A stretch of DNA of 64,000 nt from Rhodopirellula bahusiensis (GTDB lineage: Bacteria > Planctomycetota > Planctomycetia > Pirellulales > Pirellulaceae). The translations under genes were made by a program, and so were the position numbers. Below, piece after piece: positions 21,059 through 29,824 of this stretch. A model generated the notes under the pieces. That model did not search any database. It saw nothing but the letters and a program-made list of their open reading frames with translations, and was not told where the DNA came from. Positions within the stretch are counted from its first letter, which is position 1; every line of letters starts with the position of its first letter. Location: positions 186,001 through 250,000 of the forward strand of contig NZ_NIZW01000009.1 in assembly GCF_002727185.1 (NCBI RefSeq). Reading direction: 5' to 3'.

Positions 21059-23101
21059 TCAACGGAAATCTGGACCACCAGACCCGACGTAGCCGTGGCT
21101 CGCACCTGACTCGTCCGGGCTGACCCAGAACGCGTACAGCAAGCCATTCTTCAAATGAAAACGGAATCGGATCGGCCTGTCGCTAATAGTCGTAAGATCG
21201 CCGGCACCCTGCCATGAAACCTTCGCAAGTGTCTTGTCTGACGAAATCGGAAGACAATTCGCTTTGGTAAACGGTTCGATTGCCTTTCCGTTCTCATCCA
21301 GAATTTCGACGGATAACTCGCCATCGGGGCAATCCACATTGACGAACAGGTGCTGTCCTTTGAACGTCACCGGTCGCGTGGTCAGCGTGCCGCCCTTTAC
21401 GCCGGCATCCATTGAGGCGAAACCGTCACGTCGCAGGAATGCCAAACCGGTTGAAGCGTCGAGATCCCAAGCGTCGTCTTCACGCGGCTTGGCATGTCCG
21501 CTGAAATAGAAATACAGCCGATCGCCCACGACCAACGGCCCGCCAGCACAGGATTGGACATTACCGTACCGCCAGCTTCGTTCATCCCACGTGCTGGAAA
21601 TGAATCGCGCCCGATTCGGACGGTCCCAGTGAAACCCGTCGCGACTGAAACCGAGCAGGATGTCGTTCCGTTTTTGGAGGTTCAGTTCACCGCAGACGTC
21701 GTTGGGTGGTCCTTGCCAAATCGAAAATTGGCCGAGCATGATACTCTCGTAGGGTGACGCGTCGAGGTTGTATAGCTCAGGGGCGATGTGAGAGAACCTA
21801 TCGTCCGGATGACGGGGATCAAGATCCTCCGCTCCTGTCCAATTGACGGAGTCTCCCGAAACCTCACCGCGAACGATTTTGTCTCCGTCGATGCGAGGGC
21901 CATTGAAACCTGCCTTGGCAAATAATTGTTCGACGGTGCGTCCTTCCGTGTAGGATCGCGCCCGTCGTTCCTCGCGATCCTCCGTGCGTTGGCTTAGAAC
22001 CCACACGTCGCGGAATGGATTGTAAAAGGCTGTTGAACGGTCGCCCCAGATTCGGGCTTGCACCTTCGGTTCCGACCATTCGATTCCGTCGGCACTGCTG
22101 CGATAGGTGAAGAACCAGCCGATGTCGTCGTCAATCTCGTGAATGTCCTCACTGGCAAAATACTTGAATCTTTCCTGAGGGGACGTTGCTTGATGGTCCA
22201 ACCAAACCGTGCTCGAATTCATGGTTTCAGGGTGCAGCACCAGATTGGCATGCACCGCACCAGCAGTTGGGTTCACTGCGAAAAAGTCAAAGTAGTCTGA
22301 CTTCAACATGGCGTCAGTCATCTCAAACACGGCTTTCCCGTCCGACGTATCAAGCGTGCCGTCATCATCGATGACGAAGCCCGCGTCACCGAAACCGATT
22401 TCGACGTGTTCGAGCTCCGACAGGTCGATTTCTTCACCCTCATCATCGAACGCTGTCATCGAAACGCGTTCACCTGCGGAAACCTCTCTCGGAAGCCGCA
22501 AGCACACCGAGTTGGACTCTTCTGCTACGCGTGTTCTCGAACAATTTCCGCCAGCGGCGAACGCGGCAGCAACGCTTTCAAAGGGCGCGTCTTCGTCAGG
22601 ATGGACCAAAACGCAAGCGATCGATCGCGGCAGTTCGGATGTGGTGGAAATCTCTTGCAATGCCGGCATCTGCCAATGGATCCCATCCTGGCTGGTGGCA
22701 TAAAGCAGCGTGCCCTCGCCGCCCGCATACCAGATTTTGAAGAGCTTGTCCTTTGCGTCATAGCACACCCCACCGCTGAAAGGTGCTCGATAATCACCTG
22801 GTGTTTCTGCGCGGATCACCGGATTCTCTTCGCAGTACTCAGCCTGTTGGAATGTGCGAGACAGCGTTGTCGATTCAACAAGAAAGTTGTCGACGAAAAG
22901 CTGACGTCCCACGTCAATGGGAATGACCGCAGGCGGAATTTCGAGATAGGGAACGGGCATTGGCTCGCGCGTCAACTGCCCGGTTTTCGGCGGCCACGTT
23001 TCCGGCAATACGATCCCGTTGTAAAGACGCTCCTCCGCCGGTAGGAGTCCCGTCAAGCTGAGCACGGCAAGCAATCCTGCGATCGGCATTCTCGATGACA
23101 T
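21059..23101 (-). CDS. Secreted five-bladed-propeller protein, glycosidase-like
   Basis: 680 aa from ATG 23101, where a signal peptide begins (MSSRMPIAGLLAVLSLTGLL); the longer frame adds 27 residues without a leader. Strand-rich repeats with W, D and G resemble GH32/43/62-type propellers: APFSGGVCYDAKDKLFKIWY, SQDGIHW, SADGIEWSEP, SRDGFHWDRP. An inserted Ig-like acidic segment lies at about 180-290. Planctomycetes encode many such proteins; whether this one is catalytic is unknown. Its start lies 78 bases after the stop of the upstream hydrolase gene. Confidence 0.78.
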   Translation of the reverse strand: MSSRMPIAGLLAVLSLTGLLPAEERLYNGIVLPETWPPKTGQLTREPMPVPYLEIPPAVIPIDVGRQLFVDNFLVESTTLSRTFQQAEYCEENPVIRAETPGDYRAPFSGGVCYDAKDKLFKIWYAGGEGTLLYATSQDGIHWQMPALQEISTTSELPRSIACVLVHPDEDAPFESVAAAFAAGGNCSRTRVAEESNSVCLRLPREVSAGERVSMTAFDDEGEEIDLSELEHVEIGFGDAGFVIDDDGTLDTSDGKAVFEMTDAMLKSDYFDFFAVNPTAGAVHANLVLHPETMNSSTVWLDHQATSPQERFKYFASEDIHEIDDDIGWFFTYRSSADGIEWSEPKVQARIWGDRSTAFYNPFRDVWVLSQRTEDREERRARSYTEGRTVEQLFAKAGFNGPRIDGDKIVRGEVSGDSVNWTGAEDLDPRHPDDRFSHIAPELYNLDASPYESIMLGQFSIWQGPPNDVCGELNLQKRNDILLGFSRDGFHWDRPNRARFISSTWDERSWRYGNVQSCAGGPLVVGDRLYFYFSGHAKPREDDAWDLDASTGLAFLRRDGFASMDAGVKGGTLTTRPVTFKGQHLFVNVDCPDGELSVEILDENGKAIEPFTKANCLPISSDKTLAKVSWQGAGDLTTISDRPIRFRFHLKNGLLYAFWVSPDESGASHGYVGSGGPDFR

Positions 23102-23178
23102 GTTTTGTTCGTCCTCGCGATTCAGGGTAGTGAGCATTCTGCAAGATTGATTCTGAGCCGCCCTTACAACGAATGCGG

Positions 23179-24087
23179 TCAATTGTTGTGCTGATCGGCA
23201 AGCCAGCGGACGATCGTTCGCGTGACCAACGCCGGTGCATCTTGTTGCACGAAGTGGTCCGCATTTGGGACGGTGACCAGGGTCAGCGGCTTCTCAAGGT
23301 ACTCCCATGTTCGATTGAGTCCGTCAGCCAGTAACGCTGTGTCTTTGAGCCCGTGGATCATCAGCACAGGACACTTGACCATCGGGAAGCCAGTCTGCTG
23401 CTTGTACGGCTCGCTGGGGTAGTTGGCCTTGTAGTAGTTCAGCATTCCTTCAATCGATGAACGCTTCATGGCTTCGACGTATCGCTCACGCGATGATCGG
23501 TCTTTGACCCAAAACGTGAGTCCCATGGCGGTCAAATCGGTCGCCGCGTCAGGCTGCTGAAAACGCCGTGCGTACGCTGAAGCTTTTTGTTGTTCAGGAT
23601 TGCTTGCCAATTCACGCGTCAGGCAGGCGGGGTGTGGCAGGTTGAGAACGACGAGCCGCTGTGTCATTTCAGGATGCTGCATCGCGAACGACCATGCGAT
23701 CATGCCGCCCCAATCGTGGCCGATGACCGTTGTTTGTGACTTTCCAAAGTGTTTGACAACGGCTTCCACGTCACCGACCAACTTTGGCATCGCGTAGTTC
23801 TCGACGCCTTCAGGTTGGTCACTCTTGTTGAACCCACGGAGGTCGATGGCAACCACTTGATGGTCCTTGGCGATCGCGGGAATTTGCTCTCGCCAGGTGT
23901 ACCAGTAGTCTGGAAATCCGTGAAGCATCACGACCAGCGGGCCTTCACCAGCCGTGACATAGTGAATCTTGACGGCGCCACTCTGGACAAAACCATGTTC
24001 GATGAGGTCTTCGATATCCGCATTCGCTGTCGTGGCAAACATGCCCAAGCAGCAGGCGACGGCGAAGAACAATCCAGAGCGTTTCAT
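23179..24087 (-). CDS. Secreted alpha/beta hydrolase, epoxide hydrolase / dehalogenase-like
   Basis: 302 aa from ATG 24087, giving a signal peptide to TTANA. The HGFPD oxyanion region, nucleophile elbow GHDWGG with Asp125 and histidine in PNADHFVQQ match soluble epoxide hydrolases and haloacetate dehalogenases. An aspartate nucleophile argues against an ordinary esterase. It is followed on the same strand by the propeller protein. Confidence 0.88.
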   Translation of the reverse strand: MKRSGLFFAVACCLGMFATTANADIEDLIEHGFVQSGAVKIHYVTAGEGPLVVMLHGFPDYWYTWREQIPAIAKDHQVVAIDLRGFNKSDQPEGVENYAMPKLVGDVEAVVKHFGKSQTTVIGHDWGGMIAWSFAMQHPEMTQRLVVLNLPHPACLTRELASNPEQQKASAYARRFQQPDAATDLTAMGLTFWVKDRSSRERYVEAMKRSSIEGMLNYYKANYPSEPYKQQTGFPMVKCPVLMIHGLKDTALLADGLNRTWEYLEKPLTLVTVPNADHFVQQDAPALVTRTIVRWLADQHNN

Positions 24088-24228
24088 TGCTTGACCCGAT
24101 ACAACAGAGACTGAGAGAGCGACCAATATCCCAAAGTATCGCATGTCTGCTTGTTCCGGTGTCGTTCCATGAACTCATTTGCGTTTTGCTTCCAGCCCGT
24201 GAGGATCCAGAAAGATCATCCGACGATC

Positions 24229-24545
24229 TCACTGAGATTCGCCTGCTGCAGACGACCCACGTGAGGTTGAACGTACTTCTGTGCCTGGTTGCAGTGTATC
24301 GCTCTGGTAGACGATGACTTGGTCGCCTTTGCTGAGTTCTTTGAGAGTTTGGGTGTGAGAGTCGTTTTGCAAACCGATCGTGACGGGGTGCAAAATGGCT
24401 TCGCAGTCGACGATGGATAGCACCTGCCAATTTCGTTGATGTCGAAATAGGAAACTGTCGGGGATCACGTTGACGCGTTGTTCTTCCATGCCAAGCGACG
24501 ATGCTTTGGTAAACGCGGCTGGTTCGAAGACTCGCACGCACCTTG
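24229..24545 (-). pseudogene. C-terminal fragment of a HlyD/RND-type efflux adaptor
   Basis: The translation reads FEPAAFTKASSLGMEEQRVNV, broken here as EPAAFTKASSLG and EEQRVNV, then SFLFRHQRNWQVLSIVD, LHPVTIGLQND and LSKGDQVIVYQSD. These are the beta-barrel and membrane-proximal landmarks of periplasmic adaptor proteins (FTK.S.LG.EEQRVNV; ALFRHQ; PV.IG..ND; L..GD.VI). The usual ~30 residues between the EEQRVNV and LFRHQ motifs are missing, as is the whole N-terminal hairpin and lipoyl part. It is therefore a deletion remnant. Confidence 0.6.
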
Positions 24546-24788
24546 TCAGTGGCGAGCACTTGCCGAATTGGCGTTCAGGACATGTTTCAAAAGACTGGTG
24601 GTTCCGTGTCAATGAATCGGAAACGGATCAAAGCAACCAAAGACCTCGTCGCCGGTCTGGGTAGGTTTTGCCCCGAAACGTTAAATTGTCGGTTCAGCGG
24701 ACGCCGCGAGGCGAAGAAAGCGTCCGGTCATCGAGAGCCCTATTTTGACAAGCCGCTTTGTGCCTCCTAAGAAAAAACGTGTCGTGAC

Positions 24789-25022
24789 TCATCGACATTC
24801 CGTTAACCATCCGACTGATTGTTCGATGATACCGCGATGACGGTAGGCGCCCGAAAGGAATAGCCTTGATGCGCCACGACGTTGACGGCACCCTGCTTGG
24901 TTTCTCTGCTGAACGATCAGCGAGTGCGTTTCATTGACATAGTGGGCTATCGCACTTCTGCAGGTCGAGCGTCCAACGGCTTTGATAGGAACCGGTAAAT
25001 ATCGAACACTGGTCAACGACAA
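24789..25022 (-). pseudogene. Possible transposase remnant
   Basis: The end of this frame, YRHRGIIEQSVGWLTECR, resembles the C-terminal helix of IS5-type DDE transposases (Y..R..IE...GWLKE.RR). No catalytic DDE triad, terminal inverted repeats or full frame can be seen. This is a weak call based on one short motif. Confidence 0.35.
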
Positions 25023-25220
25023 CTGGTTCAGTGTGCGGGCGAAACCGTAAACCGCTAAACGAATCCTGCGGCATTACAAAACCGAACCTTCACGCTACAC
25101 CTCGACACATAGCCATACGCTAAACGCGTAGTGTTCGTCGTGTTGTCAGATATCTTGAATTCTCCAACGCACCGCGATTCACCCGTGCGGATCGATCATA
25201 CGGTTGCAGAACTTACCAGT

Positions 25221-25409
25221 ATGGAGAATGAGACAATCAAGACCTTAGCTAGCGTTCTCGTGCCCGTGCCAATTCTCGTGACAGGATGTGGTGGCTCGTC
25301 CGAGGCAGCCTTTAGCCCAATCAAGGCTCGAGCTGCGGAAGAGCAACAGTCGTTCGCGCAATACCACGAGCAACTGAAGGCGGAATCGAAGTCGCAGAAT
25401 CGCAGATGA
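25221..25409 (+). CDS. Small lipoprotein
   Basis: 62 aa from ATG 25221. A short N-region and hydrophobic stretch lead to a lipobox (ILVTGC followed by GG). The rest is a charged helix (KARAAEEQQSFAQYHEQLKAE). Tiny lipoproteins of this kind commonly precede DUF1559 genes in planctomycetes, as here (the next start is 122 bases on). Function unknown. Confidence 0.6.
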   Translation: MENETIKTLASVLVPVPILVTGCGGSSEAAFSPIKARAAEEQQSFAQYHEQLKAESKSQNRR

Positions 25410-25531
25410 GTCGAACATCTGCCGCAGTTCGTTGCGTTGCTCTTCCACGCGGAAGCACGCCGAATATCACATCTTTGAAAAATAACATCATCCCCAACAC
25501 TCAACTTCAAAACAGCCAACCAGGAAAACGA

Positions 25532-26737
25532 ATGAGAAATTCAAGTCCACATCCTTCAAGGCTTCGACCGGCTGGATTCACCCTTGTCGAGCTACTTGTC
25601 GTCATCGCAATCATCGGCGTTCTGGTAGGGTTGTTGTTGCCCGCTGTTCAAGCCGCACGCGAAGCGGCTCGACGAATGAGTTGCAGCAACAACTTCAAGC
25701 AAATCGGATTAGCCATACACAACTATCATTCCGCTCACGATAATTTGCCGATGCAGCGAGGCGGGACATACGACACCGGTACAGGCGCCAGCAACAACAA
25801 TGGCTTCAACCTTAGCTGGATGGTCGGCTTAACTCCCTTCATTGAACAACAAGCCCTTTGGGAGCAAATCAGTAATCCACTTGCTTTCAATCGAGACGGG
25901 TCCGTTCGAACTCCTCCATATCCAGCAATGGGCTCTGTTCCCTGGGACGAGAATTACCAACCGTGGCTGACGCAGGTCGTCAGCTTCCGTTGCCCCAGCG
26001 ACGGTGCCGATTCCCCTAATGACCGCGTTGCCTTCAGCAACTACGCGGCCTGTGCCGGAGACGCATTTTTTGAGCAACATCACTCTGGAATCGATGACAG
26101 CGGTCGATCTTCGAATGATGGTACCTGGGGTGATTCGGCCGGATCACGATGGGCTCGCGGAGTCTTCAGAGCACGGCATTTCACCGCGTTCCGTGACATC
26201 AAGGATGGGCTATCTAACACCATTGCCGCTGGAGAAAATGTCGTTGATGTGCAGGAACGTGAGATCAAGACGATGCCTCACATTGACGGAAATGTTGAGA
26301 ACCGTCCTCCTGCGTACTACGAAACTGCTGGTTTGATCGACCCTGAACGCCCACAATTCTGGGCCGCTGGAGTTCTACTGGATGATAATATCAACCACGG
26401 CCGTGGACGCCGGTGGAGTGATGGACGGCCACAGTCATCCGTTTTTCACACGATCCGCCCCCCCAATAGTTACAGCGTGGTTCAATCTCACGGAGGCCGC
26501 GGGCAGTTTTCCGCATCAAGCCGTCACCAAGGTGGCGTCTATGTCTTGATGGCCGATGGAGCGGTGCGTTTCGTAACTGACTCTATCGACACAGGCGATC
26601 AAAATCATATGGCATTTGGGCGAGCACAAGCACCAAGTACCGACCACAATGCAGGGGCAGGCAAGAAAAGCCCCTACGGTTTGTGGGGTGCTTTGGGGAC
26701 GAAGTCTTCCCGTGAGATAATCGACGAACAGTTTTAA
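25532..26737 (+). CDS. DUF1559 pseudopilin-like protein with type IV prepilin leader
   Basis: 401 aa from ATG 25532. The leader GFTLVELLVVIAIIGVL is a prepilin peptidase site with the processed, methylated Phe and the +5 Glu. It is followed by the family-specific AAREAARRMSC stretch and LKQIGLA-like NNFKQIGLAIHNYHSAH. The C-terminal DUF1559 landmarks include SRHQGGVYVLMADGAVRFV. These large paralogous proteins are thought to be surface or pseudopilus components; the role of any one copy is unknown. Confidence 0.92.
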   Translation: MRNSSPHPSRLRPAGFTLVELLVVIAIIGVLVGLLLPAVQAAREAARRMSCSNNFKQIGLAIHNYHSAHDNLPMQRGGTYDTGTGASNNNGFNLSWMVGLTPFIEQQALWEQISNPLAFNRDGSVRTPPYPAMGSVPWDENYQPWLTQVVSFRCPSDGADSPNDRVAFSNYAACAGDAFFEQHHSGIDDSGRSSNDGTWGDSAGSRWARGVFRARHFTAFRDIKDGLSNTIAAGENVVDVQEREIKTMPHIDGNVENRPPAYYETAGLIDPERPQFWAAGVLLDDNINHGRGRRWSDGRPQSSVFHTIRPPNSYSVVQSHGGRGQFSASSRHQGGVYVLMADGAVRFVTDSIDTGDQNHMAFGRAQAPSTDHNAGAGKKSPYGLWGALGTKSSREIIDEQF

Positions 26738-26788
26738 TTGCGTCGAATAAGGTCATTGCCCGAAACGCAATCGATACGGAGATAGTGA

Positions 26789-26815
26789 GTCAAGCTTGCA
26801 ATCTGCAAGCTTGAC
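26789..26815. terminator. Perfect hairpin between convergent genes
   Basis: Twelve-base perfect arms (GTCAAGCTTGCA and its complement) close a three-base ATC loop, about 50 bases after the DUF1559 stop and about 100 bases before the convergent tolC-like stop. There is no clear T run, so it could act as a bidirectional transcript end or mRNA 3' stabiliser. Confidence 0.45.
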
Positions 26816-26917
26816 ATGTTGTCTCAGACGATCATTGTTGCGACGTTGATGGTTTCTGAGATCGAAGCAAAGCCGTACATCAGTTTGTCCTGCGTTTCAC
26901 AGACTGAGTCGTGTGAG

Positions 26918-28936
26918 CTATCTCCGGGACCATGATTTCAGAAAGTCGATCAATCGCCGGCTTGTTTTGGGAGTTTCGAGAATTTTGTCGATTTCGTCGT
27001 CCGACATCTCGCCGTCTTGATTGTCGTCTATCTTCTGGAACTCGACTTCGGTGTCCATCTCAACATCGTCTTCGTTGCCGGCGGAGCCATTCTTGCTGAC
27101 AGGATCTTCTAGATCGAAATATTCCTCCGATGCTTGTGATCCACCTTCATAGCGTGTGACAGATGCCGACGGCGATTGCGAACGCGGGTAACACTTCTCA
27201 TCGCCCAATCGTCCCATTGGCCCGATACTGCGGAAACGTTCTTCAAAGAAGACGACGTTGTGGGTTTGCAAGATGGTGCCGGTTTGCAATTCCAAACGTG
27301 CGATTTCTGTATTGTACTGAGACAACGCTTGAGCTTCGGCGCTGACGGAGTTGCCCCAATCGACAATCGCTTGCAATACCACAATGAATTGCACAATTCC
27401 TTCGTTGTACTGGGCCAATTGTTGTTCCAAGTTGATCCTCGCGGCTTGCCGGACGGCCTGGAAACGTTCGTATTGAGCATAAAACTGTTCGATGTTGCGC
27501 AGACTTAGTGCCAAAAAGTGCTGCATTTGATGCAGCCCTTGATCCAAGTTCGCCCGGTCTCGCGTGATCAGCAACTGTCGTTGCCGCAGCGCCGCCCGTT
27601 CCGCTCGCAATCCCAGTGGCACAGAGAAATTGACACCCAAGGACCAGTCTTCGAAGTCCCCCGAACCACTGCGGATGCGATTGCCCGACGGCGCGATTCC
27701 TTCGAGTCCGTTCCAACGATACAGAGCGACGCCGTTCAGTTGCGGCCGTGCTTGGTTGTTTGCCAACAGCAGTCGTTGCTGGTCCGCTTCCAGAATCAAC
27801 TTCAGCTCGATGATGTCTGGACGTTCTCGTTGAGCCAAATCATTGATCGCAGTCCAGTCGACTTCAATCAATTCTTCCAGCATTGGCGTGACGGGAATCG
27901 TGCGTTGAGCTTCGTATGGCGGCAAGCCAAGAATGTTCAGCAACGCCGCTTGACGTTGCAACACGTTCGCCTCAGAAGCCAATAACGTGGCACGGAAGTT
28001 TTCGAGAGCAAGTTGGGTTTGAGCGAGGTCGCCGGCGTTGGCGTCACCGGTCGCAATGCGAGCCTCCGTTCGCGTGTTTGCAAACTCCGCTTGTTCGACC
28101 TGTTGTCGTCGTGCCCACAAATCCGTTTTCGAAAATACAAGTGACCAATAGGCTTCAATGACGCCTTGGACCGATTGTTGGACGGCAGCTTTGTATTGAA
28201 AATATGATCGTTCGGTGTCAATGCGGGCCAGCACGATAGGAGCTTGATTGACAGCGCGCCCGGCACCTTGGAGAAGCGGTTGCGTGTAACTGAGTTCCGT
28301 TGCCGTTCGATCGGCGGGATTGAGCGGCAGGACGCCCGGCGTGATACGGTTGGTGTTGCTGTTCACACCGAGGTTGGTTGTGCCGCCGATCAAGTTGCGT
28401 TTCGAAAGCCCAAAGTCGAGTCCATAGCCTTCATTTTGGACGCCTCCGATGATTGCGTTGGTAGGATCAAGGGGATCGAAGATCGCGTTGGGATTCTCCG
28501 TTTGGTTCCATACGTTGTTCAATCGCAGATTCGGATCGAATATCGCTCTTTGCCCGTCGATGGTCGTGTTCGTGATCGCAGCGTCATAGATTGTTCGCCC
28601 GCTGGTTGATGCGGTTACTCCGCCAAGCACACGCACGACTTCTGAGTTTGCCAGGGTGATGTTGATGGCGTCGTTGAGCGTCAGGTAACTTTGGGGAAAT
28701 TCGAACTGTGGATCAGTCACGGTCGCGGGCCGAGGCGTGACCGGAACCGGTACTTGGCACAATTGTTCGGGGCGGCGAATGTCGAGACAGCGTTGCTCGG
28801 GCAAAATCGGTCGACACGGCTCGTCGGCCAATGCAGGACGCGGCACCCCGGCGATCGAGGTGCTGGCGATCGCGACGGCGAGTAGGTGATGGCGCAAACG
28901 GTGGATTTTTGTGTGAATGTCCATAGCGTCCATCAT
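26918..28936 (-). CDS. TolC-family outer-membrane channel with C-terminal EF-hand
   Basis: 672 aa. The start could be ATG 28936, 28933 or 28924; all give a leader ending near PALA. Two long helical repeats typical of TolC are present (about 110-300 and 330-540; e.g. RIATGDANAGDLAQTQLALEN, shown only in part: ATGDANAGDLAQTQ; and NEGIVQFIVVLQAI). A charged tail after the channel contains DDNQDGEMSDDE, a 12-residue EF-hand loop, which ordinary TolC proteins lack. It is last in a four-gene export operon after adaptor, permease and ATPase, so it likely forms the outer-membrane exit. Confidence 0.88.
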   Translation of the reverse strand: MMDAMDIHTKIHRLRHHLLAVAIASTSIAGVPRPALADEPCRPILPEQRCLDIRRPEQLCQVPVPVTPRPATVTDPQFEFPQSYLTLNDAINITLANSEVVRVLGGVTASTSGRTIYDAAITNTTIDGQRAIFDPNLRLNNVWNQTENPNAIFDPLDPTNAIIGGVQNEGYGLDFGLSKRNLIGGTTNLGVNSNTNRITPGVLPLNPADRTATELSYTQPLLQGAGRAVNQAPIVLARIDTERSYFQYKAAVQQSVQGVIEAYWSLVFSKTDLWARRQQVEQAEFANTRTEARIATGDANAGDLAQTQLALENFRATLLASEANVLQRQAALLNILGLPPYEAQRTIPVTPMLEELIEVDWTAINDLAQRERPDIIELKLILEADQQRLLLANNQARPQLNGVALYRWNGLEGIAPSGNRIRSGSGDFEDWSLGVNFSVPLGLRAERAALRQRQLLITRDRANLDQGLHQMQHFLALSLRNIEQFYAQYERFQAVRQAARINLEQQLAQYNEGIVQFIVVLQAIVDWGNSVSAEAQALSQYNTEIARLELQTGTILQTHNVVFFEERFRSIGPMGRLGDEKCYPRSQSPSASVTRYEGGSQASEEYFDLEDPVSKNGSAGNEDDVEMDTEVEFQKIDDNQDGEMSDDEIDKILETPKTSRRLIDFLKSWSRR

Positions 28937-29083
28937 CGGACGGACGTAACGAATTCAACTAATGATTCACCTTTGCCGTTATGACCGGAACTAGCGTTCA
29001 TCCCAATTGATACAAAAGGTTGGGTCGTAGTGATTGGCGTGAGCTTTCGGCTTGCGCTGGGAATCTGGGGCACGTTCCAGACT

Positions 29084-29824
29084 TCAAGCTTTCGCCACTT
29101 GAGTTGGGTCGTATTCCAAAGCGGCCTTTGCTAGCACAAAGTCTTCAGTGTCCTCGACCACTTCGCCGTCACGCAGCACGATGGTTCGTTTTGCGTTTCT
29201 CGCAACATTCTGGTCGTGCGTTACCAGGATCACCGTGATCTTTTGCTCTTCATTCAATTCACGAAACAGCTCGATCACTTCACGGCTCGTCTTCGAATCC
29301 AGATTGCCCGTCGGTTCATCGCCCATCAAAATCGAGGGTCGATTGACAAGTGCCCTCGCGATCGCGACGCGTTGTTGCTGCCCGCCAGAAAGTTGGCTCG
29401 GGTGATGATGATAGCGATCGGCCAAACCGACTTTGCCGAGCATTTCCATCGAACGATCTCGGCGTTCGCGAGCCGGAACCTTGGTTCCATACATCAGCGG
29501 TAGCTCAACATTTTCAAGTGCCGATGTTCGGTTGAGCAAGTTGAAATTCTGAAAGACGAAGCCGAGTTGCTTGTTACGAATCTTCGCACGCTGGTCGCGG
29601 TTCATCGTCACCACTTCCTCGCCGTCGAGCAAATAGCTGCCATGCGTCGGTCGGTCGAGGCAACCGAGCGTGTTCATTAGTGTCGATTTGCCGCTTCCTG
29701 ATGCTCCAATCAGGGCAACGTACTCACCGAGTTCGACATTTCGAGTGACAGTACGAAGCGCGTGGACCTTCACTTCACCAAGGTCGTAAACGCGGCGCAC
29801 ATCATCAAGTTCGATGAGAGCCAT
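29084..29824 (-). CDS. ABC transporter ATPase, MacB/LolD type
   Basis: 246 aa with Walker A GASGSGKST, signature LSGGQQQR, Walker B ILMGDEP and the switch His in VTHDQ. It powers the permease encoded immediately upstream (the permease stop is directly adjacent to this ATG). In MacB the ATPase and permease are usually fused; here they are separate genes. Exported substrate unknown: macrolide-like drug, peptide or lipoprotein. Confidence 0.93.
   Translation of the reverse strand: MALIELDDVRRVYDLGEVKVHALRTVTRNVELGEYVALIGASGSGKSTLMNTLGCLDRPTHGSYLLDGEEVVTMNRDQRAKIRNKQLGFVFQNFNLLNRTSALENVELPLMYGTKVPARERRDRSMEMLGKVGLADRYHHHPSQLSGGQQQRVAIARALVNRPSILMGDEPTGNLDSKTSREVIELFRELNEEQKITVILVTHDQNVARNAKRTIVLRDGEVVEDTEDFVLAKAALEYDPTQVAKA

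Larger units (their letters stand above)
24145..25220. other. Gene-poor decayed region
   Basis: About 1.1 kb without an intact gene. It holds the C-terminal part of an efflux-adaptor gene (24229-24545, minus) and a scrap of a transposase reading frame (24789-25022, minus). The piece between them (24546-24788) has only short frames and no recognisable product. It marks a site of past insertion and deletion between the hydrolase and the DUF1559 unit. Confidence 0.6.

Noticed and set aside
29025-29105. A further copy of the repeat near the ATPase 3' end (GTAGTGATTGGCGTGAGCTTTCGG)
   Set aside because: Only the GTAG and TTTCGG ends agree; the hairpin stem and mirror unit are absent.
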